Of a stretch of 64,000 nt of DNA, positions 38,789-48,816 are shown one piece after another. The stretch is from positions 223,949 through 287,948 of the forward strand of contig RAPG01000005.1 of assembly GCA_005239165.1 (NCBI GenBank), read 5' to 3'. Source of the DNA: Allopusillimonas ginsengisoli (GTDB lineage Bacteria > Pseudomonadota > Gammaproteobacteria > Burkholderiales > Burkholderiaceae_B). A program made the translations under genes and the position numbers. Position 1 is the first letter of the stretch. Each line of letters begins with the position of its first letter. The notes under the pieces were generated by a model that saw nothing but the letters and a program-made list of their open reading frames with translations, did no database searches and had not been told where the DNA came from.

Positions 38789-40018
38789 ATGTCGTCCTCT
38801 GAAGTCTCGATAACTCCTTGCGTGGCAGAAGAACTGCGCATTACCAAGCGCGGCTGCGATGAGCTGCTGGTCGAAACCGAGTTTGCTGCCAAGCTTGCCC
38901 GCAGCCATCAGACGGGCAAGCCACTACGCATCAAGCTGGGGCTAGATCCAACGGCACCTGACATCCATCTGGGGCATACGGTAGTCCTCAACAAGATGCG
39001 TCAGTTGCAAGACTTGGGGCACACCGTTATTTTTCTGATTGGCGACTTTACTGCCACCATCGGTGATCCCAGCGGGCGCAACGCCACGCGTCCTCCCCTC
39101 ACTGCCGAACAAATTCAAGAAAACGCCAAAACCTACTATGCCCAAGCCAGTGCAGTGCTTGATCCTGCCAAAACCGAAATTCGCTACAACTCAGAGTGGT
39201 GTGACGGCCTTGGTGCCCGAGGCCTGATTCAGCTGGCATCGCGCTATACGGTGGCTCGCATGATAGAGCGCGATGACTTCACCAAGCGTTTCAAAAGCGG
39301 CATACCTATCTCGGTACATGAGTTTCTTTACCCGTTGTTGCAAGGGTATGACTCCGTGCAGCTTCAGGCTGACCTTGAGCTGGGTGGCACCGACCAAAAA
39401 TTCAACCTGCTCGTGGGTCGCGAGCTGCAAAAAGAATATGGCCAGGAGCGCCAGTGCGTGCTCACCATGCCGTTGCTGGTGGGTACTGACGGTGTCGAAA
39501 AAATGTCCAAGTCCAAGGACAACTATATCGGCATCACCGAAGCGCCTGACTCCATGTTTGGCAAACTCATGTCAATTTCAGATACGCTGATGTGGCAGTA
39601 CTATGAACTGCTCTCGTTCAGGTCTCTGGATGACATCGCATCGCTTAAGAAGCAGACTGAGCAAGGCCTGAACCCACGCGAGGCCAAGGTAGCCCTGGCG
39701 CAAGAAATCATTGAGCGATTCCATTCGCGCAAGGCGGCACAAGAGGCCTTGTCGACGTTTGAAGCCCGGTTTCGTGATGGTGCCATCCCCGAAGACATGC
39801 CCGAAGTTTCGGTGGCGGGTGCTCCCATCGGCATTCTCAAAATATTGCGCGAAGCTGGTCTTGCCGCATCGGGTACCGAAGCCCAGCGCAATGTCGAACA
39901 AGGGGGCGTGCGGGTAAATGGCGACCGAGTCGAAGACAAATCGTTGCAATTGCCAGCCGGCACCTATGTCATGCAGGTTGGCAAACGCAAGTTCGCCCGT
40001 GTTACCTTAACCGGTTGA
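38789..40018 (+). CDS. tyrS: tyrosyl-tRNA synthetase
   Basis: A 409-residue class Ic synthetase. The HIGH-type motif is DIHLGHT near residue 54, and the KMSKS motif appears exactly in [11 protein letters not shown]. An S4 RNA-binding domain forms the C-terminus ([17 protein letters not shown]). The length and the long insertion fit the TyrZ-like type common in proteobacteria. Its promoter should lie in the AT-rich 38730-38788 stretch. Confidence 0.97.
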   Translation: MSSSEVSITPCVAEELRITKRGCDELLVETEFAAKLARSHQTGKPLRIKLGLDPTAPDIHLGHTVVLNKMRQLQDLGHTVIFLIGDFTATIGDPSGRNATRPPLTAEQIQENAKTYYAQASAVLDPAKTEIRYNSEWCDGLGARGLIQLASRYTVARMIERDDFTKRFKSGIPISVHEFLYPLLQGYDSVQLQADLELGGTDQKFNLLVGRELQKEYGQERQCVLTMPLLVGTDGVEKMSKSKDNYIGITEAPDSMFGKLMSISDTLMWQYYELLSFRSLDDIASLKKQTEQGLNPREAKVALAQEIIERFHSRKAAQEALSTFEARFRDGAIPEDMPEVSVAGAPIGILKILREAGLAASGTEAQRNVEQGGVRVNGDRVEDKSLQLPAGTYVMQVGKRKFARVTLTG

Positions 40019-40039
40019 CACCCTTCTACAGGAGTACGT

Positions 40040-40675
40040 ATGAAGCTCACCAGCAATTCGTTTACGGATCAGGGGGGCATCCCCGAGCGCAATGCCTTTG
40101 GCAAGCCTGACGGGCAAAACCACGTCGCGCTGGCCGGTAACGCAAATCCGCACCTGGCCTGGTCTGACGTACCCGAAGGCACGAAGTCCTTCGCTGTTAT
40201 CTGCCATGATCCAGACGTACCGAGCAAACCTGACGATGTAAACCAAGCCGACCGAGAGGTGCCTGCCTCGTTGCCCCGTGTTGATTTTTACCACTGGGTG
40301 CTTGTTGATATCCCCCCTGCCACAACTGAAATTGCCGAAGGGGCATATTCTGACGGCATCACACCGCGTGGTAAGGCGGGCCCCCTGTCGCTGGATGGCA
40401 CCCGTCAGGGCATTAATGACTTTACCTCCTGGTTCGCTGCCGACCGCGACATGAATGGCGATTATTTCGGCTACGACGGCCCTTGCCCTCCATGGAATGA
40501 CGCCATCCCACACCGCTACATCTTTACTGTGTATGCGCTTGATGTGGCCGAACTGCCCTTTGAGGGCAAGTTCACCGGTAACGATGCCATCAAGGCAATG
40601 CAAGACCATATTCTGGGTCAGGCTTCGATTGCTGGCATATATACCCTTAACCCGCGCCTCATCGTCAAGAAGTAA
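40040..40675 (+). CDS. YbhB/YbcL-family PEBP-like protein
   Basis: A 211-residue phosphatidylethanolamine-binding/Raf-kinase-inhibitor-like fold. Typical motifs are [25 protein letters not shown] with the ligand-pocket Asp-Pro, [11 protein letters not shown] and [24 protein letters not shown]. No signal peptide is seen. The bacterial function is unclear. It lies 21 bp after tyrS, so cotranscription is plausible, and is followed by a hairpin. Confidence 0.88.
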   Translation: MKLTSNSFTDQGGIPERNAFGKPDGQNHVALAGNANPHLAWSDVPEGTKSFAVICHDPDVPSKPDDVNQADREVPASLPRVDFYHWVLVDIPPATTEIAEGAYSDGITPRGKAGPLSLDGTRQGINDFTSWFAADRDMNGDYFGYDGPCPPWNDAIPHRYIFTVYALDVAELPFEGKFTGNDAIKAMQDHILGQASIAGIYTLNPRLIVKK

Positions 40676-40687
40676 GCGCCTTTGCAT

Positions 40688-40719
40688 GAACATGGCTCAC
40701 ACTGGTTTGAGCCATGTTC
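40688..40719 (+). terminator. stem-loop between the PEBP-like gene and glyA
   Basis: GAACATGGCTCA (40688-40699) and TGAGCCATGTTC (40708-40719) form a perfect 12-bp stem with an eight-base loop 12 bp after the stop codon. The T-run is weak, so termination efficiency is uncertain. The rest of the 178-bp gap should hold the glyA promoter. Confidence 0.6.
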
Positions 40720-40853
40720 CACTTTGTCTCATCTGGATGGGCAAAACAGGCCAGTTCCTGGGTGATCTCTGCGTTCAGGGCCAAACGTGGCGGCTATTCG
40801 GGCTAAAATGGGCAACTCGTCTTATGCCTTTCGCCATTCACTCAGGAATCTCC

Positions 40854-42098
40854 ATGTTTGACCGTTCCCGTACTCTCGATCTCGTCGATGCCGATGTCTG
40901 GGCAGCTATCCAGCAAGAAAATGTCCGCCAAGAGCAGCACATTGAGCTAATCGCATCAGAAAACTACACCAGTCCTGCCGTCATGCAGGCACAAGGTACC
41001 CAGCTGACCAACAAATATGCTGAGGGTTATCCCGGCAAGCGCTATTACGGCGGCTGTGAGTATGTCGATATTGTCGAACAACTGGCCATCGATCGTCTCA
41101 AAGAGCTCTTCGGTGCCGAGGCCGCAAACGTGCAGCCCAATTCGGGCTCGCAGGCCAATCAGGGCGTGTACATGGCGGTGCTCAAGCCGGGCGACACTGT
41201 ATTGGGCATGAGCCTGGCCGAAGGCGGTCACCTCACGCACGGTTCGCCGGTCAACGCATCAGGCAAGCTTTACAATTTCATTTCGTATGGTCTTGATTCT
41301 AACGAAGCACTTGATTATGACCAGCTCGAGCGTCTAGCCAAAGAGCACAAGCCCAAGCTTATCGTGGGTGGCGCGTCAGCCTACTCATTGCGTATAGACT
41401 TTGAGCGCATGGCGCGCATTGCACATGAAAACGGCGCACTGTTCATGGTAGACATCGCCCACTATGCCGGCCTGGTTGCCGGTGGCGCCTACCCCAATCC
41501 GGTCCCTCACGCCGATTTTGTCACGTCCACCACGCACAAGTCGTTGCGCGGGCCTCGTGGCGGCGTCATCATGATGAAAGCCGAACACGCCAAAATCATC
41601 AACTCGGCTATTTTCCCCGGCATACAGGGTGGCCCCCTTATGCATGTCATTGCGGCCAAGGCCGTGGCATTCAAAGAAGCCCTGCAGCCTGAATTCAAAG
41701 ATTACGCCGTGCAAGTTATCAAAAATGCCGATGTGCTGGCGCAAACCCTGGTCAAGCGTGGCCTGCGTATTGTTTCAGGTCGTACCGAAAGCCACGTCAT
41801 GCTGGTTGATCTGCGCGCCAAGGGCATTACCGGTAAAGAGGCTGAGGCAGCACTGGGTGAAGCCCACATCACCGTCAACAAAAATGCTATCCCCAACGAT
41901 CCTGAAAAGCCATTTGTCACTAGCGGCGTGCGTCTGGGTACACCAGCCATGACCACCCGCGGTTTCAAAGAGGCCGAGGCTGAGCTCACCGGCAACCTGA
42001 TCGCCGATGTGCTCGACAACCCTCGTGACGCCGACCATATTGCCGCAGTACGGGCTCGGGTCAACGAGCTTACCGCACGCCTGCCGGTTTATCGCTAA
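40854..42098 (+). CDS. glyA: serine hydroxymethyltransferase
   Basis: A 414-residue PLP enzyme interconverting serine and glycine with tetrahydrofolate, the main source of one-carbon units. Diagnostic stretches are [38 protein letters not shown] and [10 protein letters not shown]. The PLP-lysine site is [14 protein letters not shown]. The ATG at 40854 begins [12 protein letters not shown], a normal N-terminus; the longer open frame upstream is not coding. Confidence 0.98.
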   Translation: MFDRSRTLDLVDADVWAAIQQENVRQEQHIELIASENYTSPAVMQAQGTQLTNKYAEGYPGKRYYGGCEYVDIVEQLAIDRLKELFGAEAANVQPNSGSQANQGVYMAVLKPGDTVLGMSLAEGGHLTHGSPVNASGKLYNFISYGLDSNEALDYDQLERLAKEHKPKLIVGGASAYSLRIDFERMARIAHENGALFMVDIAHYAGLVAGGAYPNPVPHADFVTSTTHKSLRGPRGGVIMMKAEHAKIINSAIFPGIQGGPLMHVIAAKAVAFKEALQPEFKDYAVQVIKNADVLAQTLVKRGLRIVSGRTESHVMLVDLRAKGITGKEAEAALGEAHITVNKNAIPNDPEKPFVTSGVRLGTPAMTTRGFKEAEAELTGNLIADVLDNPRDADHIAAVRARVNELTARLPVYR

Positions 42099-42134
42099 CT
42101 TTGACAGCCCCGCCTTGTGCGGGGTCCGCCGCCC

Positions 42135-42590
42135 ATGAAATGCCCATTTTGCAGAAACATCGATACCCAAGTTGTCGATTCTCGCGTTTCCGAAGAGGGC
42201 GACACCATACGGCGACGCCGTCGATGTATGGCGTGCGAGCGCCGGTTTACCACATACGAGCGGGCAGAGCTGATTATGCCTGCCGTGGTAAAGCGCAACG
42301 GTACGCGTGTTGAATTTGACGATGCCAAATTGCGCGGCAGCCTTAGTCTGGCTCTGCGCAAGCGACCGGTCAACACTGAAGAAGTAGATGCTGCCGTCGC
42401 CCGCATCGAAGAAAGCCTGCTTACCAGTGGTCATCGTGAGGTCGAGTCTGACTATATCGGCGAGTTGGTCATGGCAGAGCTAAAAAAACTCGACGAAGTC
42501 GCCTATGTGCGGTTTGCCTCGGTCTACAAAAGTTTTCAGGACATCGGTGAGTTTGTCAAAACCATCGACGAGATCAAACTCAAGCCATGA
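42135..42590 (+). CDS. nrdR: transcriptional repressor NrdR
   Basis: A 151-residue repressor. The zinc ribbon has CPFC (3-6) and CMAC (31-34), and an ATP-cone follows ([24 protein letters not shown]) that senses ATP/dATP. It represses ribonucleotide reductase genes through paired NrdR boxes; the nrdAB operon of this window has a candidate site at 23436. The start is [17 protein letters not shown]. Its stop overlaps the ribD ATG (ATGA), so repressor and riboflavin genes are translationally coupled. Confidence 0.98.
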   Translation: MKCPFCRNIDTQVVDSRVSEEGDTIRRRRRCMACERRFTTYERAELIMPAVVKRNGTRVEFDDAKLRGSLSLALRKRPVNTEEVDAAVARIEESLLTSGHREVESDYIGELVMAELKKLDEVAYVRFASVYKSFQDIGEFVKTIDEIKLKP

Positions 42591-43732
42591 GTGCGGGTCC
42601 GGCGACCGACGACACGCGCTGGATGCGCCAGGCATTGGGGCTGGCAGAAAGCGTGATGTACCTGACCTCGCCCAACCCGCGTGTGGGTTGTGTCATAGTG
42701 CAGGATGGGCGTGTCGTAGGTGCAGGGGCCACACAGCGTGCCGGCGGGCCTCACGCTGAAGTGATGGCGCTGCGGCAGGCCTGCGAAGGCAGCGCTGACG
42801 TTGCAGGCTCTACGGTATACGTAACGCTGGAGCCCTGCAGTCACCACGGGCGTACGCCGCCGTGTGTTGATGCGCTAATTGCGGCAAAGCCCTCTCGTGT
42901 CGTTATTGCCATGCCTGACCCCAACCCCTTGGTAGCGGGCGCGGGCGTGCGTCGGTTGCGTCAGGCAGGCATTCAGGTCGCAACGGGTGTGCTGGCCGAA
43001 GAGGCGCTGGCGCTAAACCCTGGGTTTGTGTCGCGCATGACGCGGCAGCGCCCATGGGTATGGGTCAAGCTGGCCGCCACGCTAGATGGCCGTATCGCGC
43101 TGTTAAATGGCAAGTCTCAATGGATTACCGGCGCTGCGGCACGGGCCGATGGTCATCACTGGCGTGCCCGCAGCTGTGTAGTGCTGACCGGGTTGGGCAC
43201 CATACTGTCTGATGACCCGCAGTTGAATGTGCGGCATGTAGAAACAGAAAGACACCCCAGCAAGGCGGTGGTTGATACGCGATTCGACATCCCTGAAAAC
43301 TCACGTATTTTTGATGGTACGCGCACGTTTGTGTTTACCACTGCCATGCGTGCAGATAAAGCCGCACGGCTTGCGCAAAAAAATGTGCAGGTGGTGCAGA
43401 TGCCCGAGCGCGCCGGGCGGGTGGATCTGGCCGCTGTTATGCAATGGCTGGGTCAGCACGACATCAATGAAGTGCATGTTGAGGCGGGTGCCACGCTTAG
43501 TGGTGCATTGCTTGGAGCTGGTCTGGCTGATGAGTTGTTGCTATATATGGCCCCGATGTTTGTGGGAGAAGGCCTGGGCCTGGTGCGTCTGCCTGTTCTT
43601 CATGATTTGTCACAAGCACGGCGGTTTGAATTTATTGAATCCCGGCCCGTCGCGCCCGATATAAGGCTGCGAGCTCGCGAAGCTTCGCACTGGGACGCTT
43701 TGCTGGATGCCGTGGGTATAGAAAGGAAATAA
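42587..43732 (+). CDS. ribD: bifunctional diaminohydroxyphosphoribosylaminopyrimidine deaminase / 5-amino-6-(5-phosphoribosylamino)uracil reductase
   Basis: 381 residues covering two steps of riboflavin synthesis. The N-terminal zinc-dependent deaminase (about 1-145) has HAEVMAL and [19 protein letters not shown], providing the His and two Cys zinc ligands. The C-terminal reductase (about 148-375) has [25 protein letters not shown] and [15 protein letters not shown]. It overlaps nrdR at its start and is followed within 1 bp by ribE. Confidence 0.97.
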   Translation: MSAGPATDDTRWMRQALGLAESVMYLTSPNPRVGCVIVQDGRVVGAGATQRAGGPHAEVMALRQACEGSADVAGSTVYVTLEPCSHHGRTPPCVDALIAAKPSRVVIAMPDPNPLVAGAGVRRLRQAGIQVATGVLAEEALALNPGFVSRMTRQRPWVWVKLAATLDGRIALLNGKSQWITGAAARADGHHWRARSCVVLTGLGTILSDDPQLNVRHVETERHPSKAVVDTRFDIPENSRIFDGTRTFVFTTAMRADKAARLAQKNVQVVQMPERAGRVDLAAVMQWLGQHDINEVHVEAGATLSGALLGAGLADELLLYMAPMFVGEGLGLVRLPVLHDLSQARRFEFIESRPVAPDIRLRAREASHWDALLDAVGIERK

Positions 43733-43733
43733 C

Positions 43734-44364
43734 ATGTTTACAGGCATAGTATCGGCTGTCGGAAAAATTACCGAAGTCACTCCATTCGGACAGGATCAAA
43801 ACGATTCAGGCTTGCGTCTGGTCGTCAGCGCGCCCGGTTTTTTGCGCGCAGATACTAAACTGGGTGATTCGATTGCCATACAGGGCGCCTGCATGACGGT
43901 GGTTGCCATGACGGCAGACAGCTTTACTGTCGATGTTCGCGCGAAGTCTTAACTGTACCGCCGGCCTCGATGCCGTCGGCGACGTCAACCTCGAGCACGC
44001 CTTGCGCATGGGCGACTCGCTTGATGGTCATTTGGTGTCAGGCCACGTCGACGGCCTGGGGCAGGTCAGCCATTTTCAGCCCGTGGGCGAATCATGGGAG
44101 CTGCGCATACAGGTGCCCGGCAGTCTTGCGTCTTATATGGCGTACAAGGGTTCGGTTACCGTCAACGGCGTCAGCCTCACGGTGAACGAGGTTGAAGACG
44201 GGCAAGACGGTTGCGAGATACGTATTAACCTTATACCGCACACCGTGCAAGTAACGTCTTTAAGAAACTTGCAGGAAGGCACGTTGGTTAACCTGGAAGT
44301 GGACATGATTGCGCGGTATGTTGAACGCATGCTGCGGCGTGAGAGTATGCAAGCGATTACCTAG
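43734..44364 (+). CDS. ribE: riboflavin synthase alpha subunit, frameshifted
   Basis: Dismutates two lumazines into riboflavin. The first frame (MFTGIVSAVGKITEV ... SFTVDVRAKS) stops at 43952; the second (43933-44364) continues SLNCTAGLDAVGDVNLEHALRMGDSLDGHLVSGHVDG. Restoring two bases between 43935 and 43947, a T and an A in short runs, gives SFTVDVSRESLNCTAG and a protein of about 210 residues with the two expected lumazine-binding repeats. As in other broken core genes here, I consider this a sequencing artefact. Confidence 0.92.
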
Positions 44365-44377
44365 CACCGGGATGCCG

Positions 44378-45283
44378 CTAAGCGTTGGGCCATACATGCC
44401 CAAGCGCCAACAGGGCAGTGGCAATGGGAGGGTCGTCCATGCGTTCTCGCCGACATACAAAACTCAACGCACAATCTAGGTTGACCAGATTGGCGATGGC
44501 GAGCCCGTGTGCCTGGGCCTCGCGCAAGGCGATGTGATCGCGCACCAGGCTCAGGCCCACACCCGACTTGACCAGATCCAGCATTGACGCCTCCTGGTCG
44601 ACCAGCGCCACATAGTTTGCGTCCAGTCCTGTCGTTGATTCCCGACCGAATACCTGAGCGAGTAGCCGGTGGTGCACAGACGCCGGCGGCGTAGCAAGCC
44701 AGGGCAACGCCGCCAATTGCGGCCAATTCTTGTCGCGGACTTGTGACTCCCAGCCGGCGGGTGCGAGTACTTTGTAAGTGAATCGGGTCAGAACCTTGCA
44801 TAGCAACGTTTCGGTAGGGGGTGCCTTGTCATCGGGAATTCCCAAATAAAAGCCTGCATCAAGTTCGCCGCCCATGACCCGCTGCAATACTTCGCCACTC
44901 ATGCCGTGAGCCAGTACGATCTCGAGGTTGCGGGTGTAGCCCAATAGTTCTTTTAATAAACCTCCCAGCCGCAGGAATTCGGGATCCAGGATGGTGCCGA
45001 TTCGCAGGCATCCGCGTATCTCCTTGCTGAGCCTTTGTGCAGCAATTTTGAAACTTGATTGAGAATGGATAACGTGCTCTGCCAGTGGCAATAAAGCGGA
45101 GCCATCAGCGGTGAGTTGCATGCCCTGCGCGGTGCGTGTTAACAGGCGCAGGCCAGTCTGATCCTGAAGCTTCTTGATATGCAGACCGACGGCGGGCTGG
45201 GTTATATGCAGCTTTTGTGCGGCACGGGTGAGGCTTCCTTCACGGGCGACCGTCACAAAGGCCGCAAGAGTTTGGATATTCAT
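44378..45283 (-). CDS. LysR-family transcriptional regulator
   Basis: 301 residues. The N-terminal winged helix-turn-helix is NIQTLAAFVTVAREGSLTRAAQKLHITQPAVGLHIKKLQDQTG; the rest is a substrate-binding-like effector domain. It is divergent from a GMC oxidoreductase with a 95-bp intergenic region, so it probably controls that gene. The effector is unknown. The ATG at 45283 fits the family N-terminus; an upstream in-frame start is available. It lies directly after the riboflavin genes, at the edge of an accessory block. Confidence 0.9.
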   Translation of the reverse strand: MNIQTLAAFVTVAREGSLTRAAQKLHITQPAVGLHIKKLQDQTGLRLLTRTAQGMQLTADGSALLPLAEHVIHSQSSFKIAAQRLSKEIRGCLRIGTILDPEFLRLGGLLKELLGYTRNLEIVLAHGMSGEVLQRVMGGELDAGFYLGIPDDKAPPTETLLCKVLTRFTYKVLAPAGWESQVRDKNWPQLAALPWLATPPASVHHRLLAQVFGRESTTGLDANYVALVDQEASMLDLVKSGVGLSLVRDHIALREAQAHGLAIANLVNLDCALSFVCRRERMDDPPIATALLALGHVWPNA

Positions 45284-45378
45284 ATTTTCATTATTAGTTA
45301 TCCTTATATTTGATGCAAGAAATACTTGGTAGCATTCTTCAGCGGTGATTGCTAAAGTGGGCGCCACTGGAGGGGGAT

Positions 45379-47055
45379 ATGTCTGAGATTGAGTTCGACT
45401 ATGTCATCGTGGGGGCAGGAACCAGCGGTTGTCTGCTGGCCAACCGCTTAAGCGCCGATCCGCTCGTGCGTGTTCTTCTGATCGAAGCGGGCGGAAAGGA
45501 TAACTATCCGTGGATACACATCCCCGTCGGGTATCTGTATTGCATAGGCAATGCGCGTACCGACTGGCTGTACAACACCGAACCCGATCAGGGTTTGAAC
45601 GGTCGTGTCCTGCGCTACCCACGCGGCAAGACCCTGGGCGGTTGCTCCAGCATCAATGGCATGATCTATATGCGCGGCCAGTCCCGCGATTATGATAACT
45701 GGGCTGCCATGGTTGGCGATGATGCCTGGTCTTGGGAAAACTGTCTGGCTGATTTCAAGGCGCACGAAAGCCACTACCGACTGGACTCTCAACGTAAGGT
45801 TGTTCATTTTGAAAATACGAAATTACGGGAAGAGTTTGCCAGATTCCATGCTTGTGGCGGCGAGTGGCGTATTGAAAAGCAGCGTTTGCGCTGGGATATT
45901 CTCGATGCCTTTTCAAAAGCGGCGCAGCAGACTGGTATCCCCTCCTCAGAGGATTTTAATCAGGGTGATAACGAAGGCGTGGGCTATTTCGAGGTAAATC
46001 AGAAAAGTGGCTGGCGCTGGAACGCGGCCAAAGCCTTTCTGCGACCAATATGCACGTCGCGGCCTAACTTTACACTCTGGACGCACTCCCAGACTGAACG
46101 TCTGGTGATAGAGCGCTTGCCGGAGGGCGGGCTCCGATGTACGGGCGCATCCGTTCGTCGCGGTGGACGAGTCCTTAATGTGAAGGCTCGAAAAGAGCTT
46201 GTTCTGAGTGCCGGCAGCATCGGTACTCCGCAATTGCTGCAGTTATCGGGTATCGGGCCGGGCGCGCTCCTGCATCGGCACGGTATCGAAGTCTTGGCCG
46301 ACAAGCCCGGTGTGGGCGGCAACTTGCAAGATCACTTGCAGATACGAAGCGTATTCAAGGTTCAGGGTGTCCAGACTTTGAACATGATGGCAGCGAGCTT
46401 GTGGGGCAAATCTAAGATAGGGCTGGAATATGCTATTAAGCGCAGTGGCCCCATGAGCATGGCCCCCTCTCAGTTAGGGGCTTTTACGCGTAGCGACTCC
46501 TCCTATTCTTTTGCCAACATCCAGTATCACGTACAACCCCTGAGCCTGGAGGCCTTTGGCGAGCCGTTGCATGGTTTCAACGCCTTTACAGCCAGTGTTT
46601 GCAATCTTAATCCGTCAAGTCGGGGCAGCGTGCAAATCAAAAGCCAGCTTGCCTCCGAGGCACCAGCCATTGCGCCTAACTATTTGAGCACTGACGACGA
46701 TCGCAAGGTCGCCGCAGACTCATTGCGACTCACCCGCCGTATCGTTGCACAGCCCGCGTTGGCGAGCTATCAGCCCGAAGAATACAAGCCGGGAGTACAG
46801 TTTCAATCTGATGATGAGCTTTCACGCTTGGCAGGCGATATTGCCACGACTATTTTTCACCCGGTGGGAACCGCGAAAATGGGCAAGTTGGATGATCCTA
46901 TGGCGGTGGTAGATAGCCATTTAAAGGTGCATGGTGTGGCAGGACTTCGGGTGGTAGATGCCAGCATTATGCCAACCATCACAAGCGGCAATACCAATAG
47001 TCCGACGCTTATGATTGCTGAAAAAGCTGCGGCCTGGATACTGGCAGGCCTTTGA
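45379..47055 (+). CDS. GMC-family FAD-dependent oxidoreductase (choline dehydrogenase-like)
   Basis: 558 residues. The FAD-binding start is DYVIVGAGTSGCLLANRLS. The GMC signatures are PRGKTLGGCSSINGMIYMRG and SAGSIGTPQLLQLSGIGP. The C-terminal catalytic His lies in IFHPVGTAKMG, with a terminal ASIMPTITSGNTNSPTLMIAEKAA. Such enzymes oxidise alcohols to aldehydes. The substrate cannot be read from sequence; it is not obviously choline because no betaine aldehyde dehydrogenase is adjacent. A strong GGAGGGGG ribosome site precedes the ATG. Confidence 0.93.
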   Translation: MSEIEFDYVIVGAGTSGCLLANRLSADPLVRVLLIEAGGKDNYPWIHIPVGYLYCIGNARTDWLYNTEPDQGLNGRVLRYPRGKTLGGCSSINGMIYMRGQSRDYDNWAAMVGDDAWSWENCLADFKAHESHYRLDSQRKVVHFENTKLREEFARFHACGGEWRIEKQRLRWDILDAFSKAAQQTGIPSSEDFNQGDNEGVGYFEVNQKSGWRWNAAKAFLRPICTSRPNFTLWTHSQTERLVIERLPEGGLRCTGASVRRGGRVLNVKARKELVLSAGSIGTPQLLQLSGIGPGALLHRHGIEVLADKPGVGGNLQDHLQIRSVFKVQGVQTLNMMAASLWGKSKIGLEYAIKRSGPMSMAPSQLGAFTRSDSSYSFANIQYHVQPLSLEAFGEPLHGFNAFTASVCNLNPSSRGSVQIKSQLASEAPAIAPNYLSTDDDRKVAADSLRLTRRIVAQPALASYQPEEYKPGVQFQSDDELSRLAGDIATTIFHPVGTAKMGKLDDPMAVVDSHLKVHGVAGLRVVDASIMPTITSGNTNSPTLMIAEKAAAWILAGL

Positions 47056-47083
47056 TGCCTGGATGATTCCTGCCTGGCCGTCT

Positions 47084-47788
47084 TCAATTGTCGTCGTCTG
47101 ACGCCTCTATTTGACCGGCCTGTAATAGCGGTGATCTTAGAATGATTTCTGCGGTCGCCAGGAGGTGTTGTTCGAGTTCTTGGAGGGCGCTTGCTTCATC
47201 ACGGCGCAACACGGCATCCATAATGCGCCTGTGCTCTTCGCGAACATCGCGATTGTCGGTATCCAGCGGCACGGACAACCTGCGGTAGCGCTCACTTTGC
47301 TCGTAAAGCAGCTTGCGCATTCTATGCAGCCACATGCTTGGGCACGCACTGACTAGCGCTTCATGGAACTCGCCATGGGCTTGGTTCCAGTTTTCAGTCA
47401 CCCTGGCTTCTGGATCTGACGCAGATTGCTGGAGGCGCTCCATGCGATGGGCAGCTCCTACAATCCGGGTTTCCCATTCTACATCTCCATGAAATAGTGC
47501 TTTGCTCAAACACAGGGACTCGATTTCAATGCGAGTTCTCGTCAGGTCGAGTAATTCTTCTGCGCTTATGGTGCTGACCCGATAGCCCCGGTGGGCCTCG
47601 GCGGTGACCATGCCTTCTGCACTCAGGCGCGACAACGCTTCGCGTATTGCACCCAAGCTTACACCTAGCCTGCCTTCAAGGGATTTGATGTTGAGCTTAG
47701 CGCCAGGCGCCAAGCGACCGTCCAGGATTTCAGCGCGAATCAGGTGACGTACGGTTTCGGCCTGAGTCGATTTTTGACTAATTTTCAT
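47084..47788 (-). CDS. GntR-family regulator with FCD domain
   Basis: 234 residues. The GntR winged helix is AETVRHLIRAEILDGRLAPGAKLNIKSLEGRLGVSLGAIREALSRL (about 11-60), followed by an all-helical FCD ligand domain with metal-binding-type His positions. FadR-type FCD regulators often repress operons for organic acid use. It is divergent from the fumarylacetoacetase-family gene by 116 bp and so probably regulates the TRAP operon. Confidence 0.92.
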   Translation of the reverse strand: MKISQKSTQAETVRHLIRAEILDGRLAPGAKLNIKSLEGRLGVSLGAIREALSRLSAEGMVTAEAHRGYRVSTISAEELLDLTRTRIEIESLCLSKALFHGDVEWETRIVGAAHRMERLQQSASDPEARVTENWNQAHGEFHEALVSACPSMWLHRMRKLLYEQSERYRRLSVPLDTDNRDVREEHRRIMDAVLRRDEASALQELEQHLLATAEIILRSPLLQAGQIEASDDDN

Positions 47789-47839
47789 GAATGCATCGAT
47801 TGTAAGGGTTTATTCTAATCAAATAATAATATATTTTAT

Positions 47840-47868
47840 CACTAAAAATAGATACTAATGATATAGTG
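47840..47868. promoter_or_regulatory. candidate operator between the GntR gene and the TRAP operon
   Basis: Within a strongly AT-rich intergenic region, CACTA (47840-47844) mirrors TAGTG (47864-47868), and ACTA...TAGT is repeated inside as a shorter palindrome (47854-47867). FadR-type regulators bind such short palindromes, but the exact consensus for this protein is not known. The same region should contain both divergent promoters. Confidence 0.3.
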
Positions 47869-47904
47869 TGGCCCATCTGCTCATCTGCTTAACGGGAGTT
47901 CTAA

Positions 47905-48774
47905 ATGAAGGTTTCGCGCTATTTGTCTGACGGTCATGAGGGCTGGGCCGCCAAGGATCCGGCAACGGGGTTCTGGCATGGGTGCACGGAAGATGCCTCT
48001 CAATATCCTGGCTCGGTGGATTCGCTCATTCAGAAGGGGGCTGAAGCACTGATAAACGCGGCTACGTTAATGCTACGCCAAGCCACAGTGGACCTCGATG
48101 CCCTGCGGTTGCTGCCACCCGTAGCCCAGCCTGCCAAGATTATCTGCGTGGGGCTGAACTATACGGACCACTCTGCGGAAAGCGGCTTCGAACAGCCCAA
48201 GTACCCGACACTGTTTTCTCGATTTAACACCAGCGTGATCGCTCACGGTGACCCGATGATCCACCCGGCAGTTTCTCCAACCTTGGATTTTGAAGGCGAG
48301 CTAGCTGTGATCATTGGCAAGGGTGGCAAGCACATAGCTCGCGCAGAGGCCCTAGACCATGTGTTGGGCTATTCCATATTCAATGATGGCAGTGTGCGCG
48401 AATATCAATTCAAAACCCCGCAATGGATCATGGGAAAGAACTTTGATGGCACAGGAGCGTTCGGCCCTTGCCTGGTCACGGCCGACGAACTGCCGCAAGG
48501 CGCACGCGGGCTCGAGCTGGAAACGCGTCTGAATGGTCAGACGGTGCAGTCCGCCAACACCACAGACATGGTTTTCGACGTAGAGTCGCTCATCGTCACC
48601 ATCAGCGAGGTCATGACTTTGGAGGCCGGCGACGTCATTGTTGCCGGCACGCCGGCCGGCATTGGGCATGCTCGGGAGCCAAAGCTGTACATGCAGCCTG
48701 GCGATGTCTGTGAAGTTGAAATAGAAGGTATAGGCCTGCTCAGCAACCGTGTTCAGCATGCCGATTCTGCTTGA
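47905..48774 (+). CDS. fumarylacetoacetate hydrolase (FAH) family protein
   Basis: 289 residues. The FAH catalytic core is recognised from KIICVGLNYTDHSAES, the acidic DFEGELAVIIGKGG (metal-binding Glu pair), FNDGSVREYQFKTPQWIMGKNFDGTGAFGPCLVT and AGDVIVAGTPAGIGHAREP. Members cleave C-C bonds in 2,4-diketo acids or similar beta-diketone carboxylates. It is the first gene after the GntR regulator, with a good ribosome site (GGGAG). Substrate is not known. Confidence 0.93.
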   Translation: MKVSRYLSDGHEGWAAKDPATGFWHGCTEDASQYPGSVDSLIQKGAEALINAATLMLRQATVDLDALRLLPPVAQPAKIICVGLNYTDHSAESGFEQPKYPTLFSRFNTSVIAHGDPMIHPAVSPTLDFEGELAVIIGKGGKHIARAEALDHVLGYSIFNDGSVREYQFKTPQWIMGKNFDGTGAFGPCLVTADELPQGARGLELETRLNGQTVQSANTTDMVFDVESLIVTISEVMTLEAGDVIVAGTPAGIGHAREPKLYMQPGDVCEVEIEGIGLLSNRVQHADSA

Positions 48775-48816
48775 TGGGCGTTATGCCCAACAATGATAAT
48801 TAAGAGGAGATAAAAA

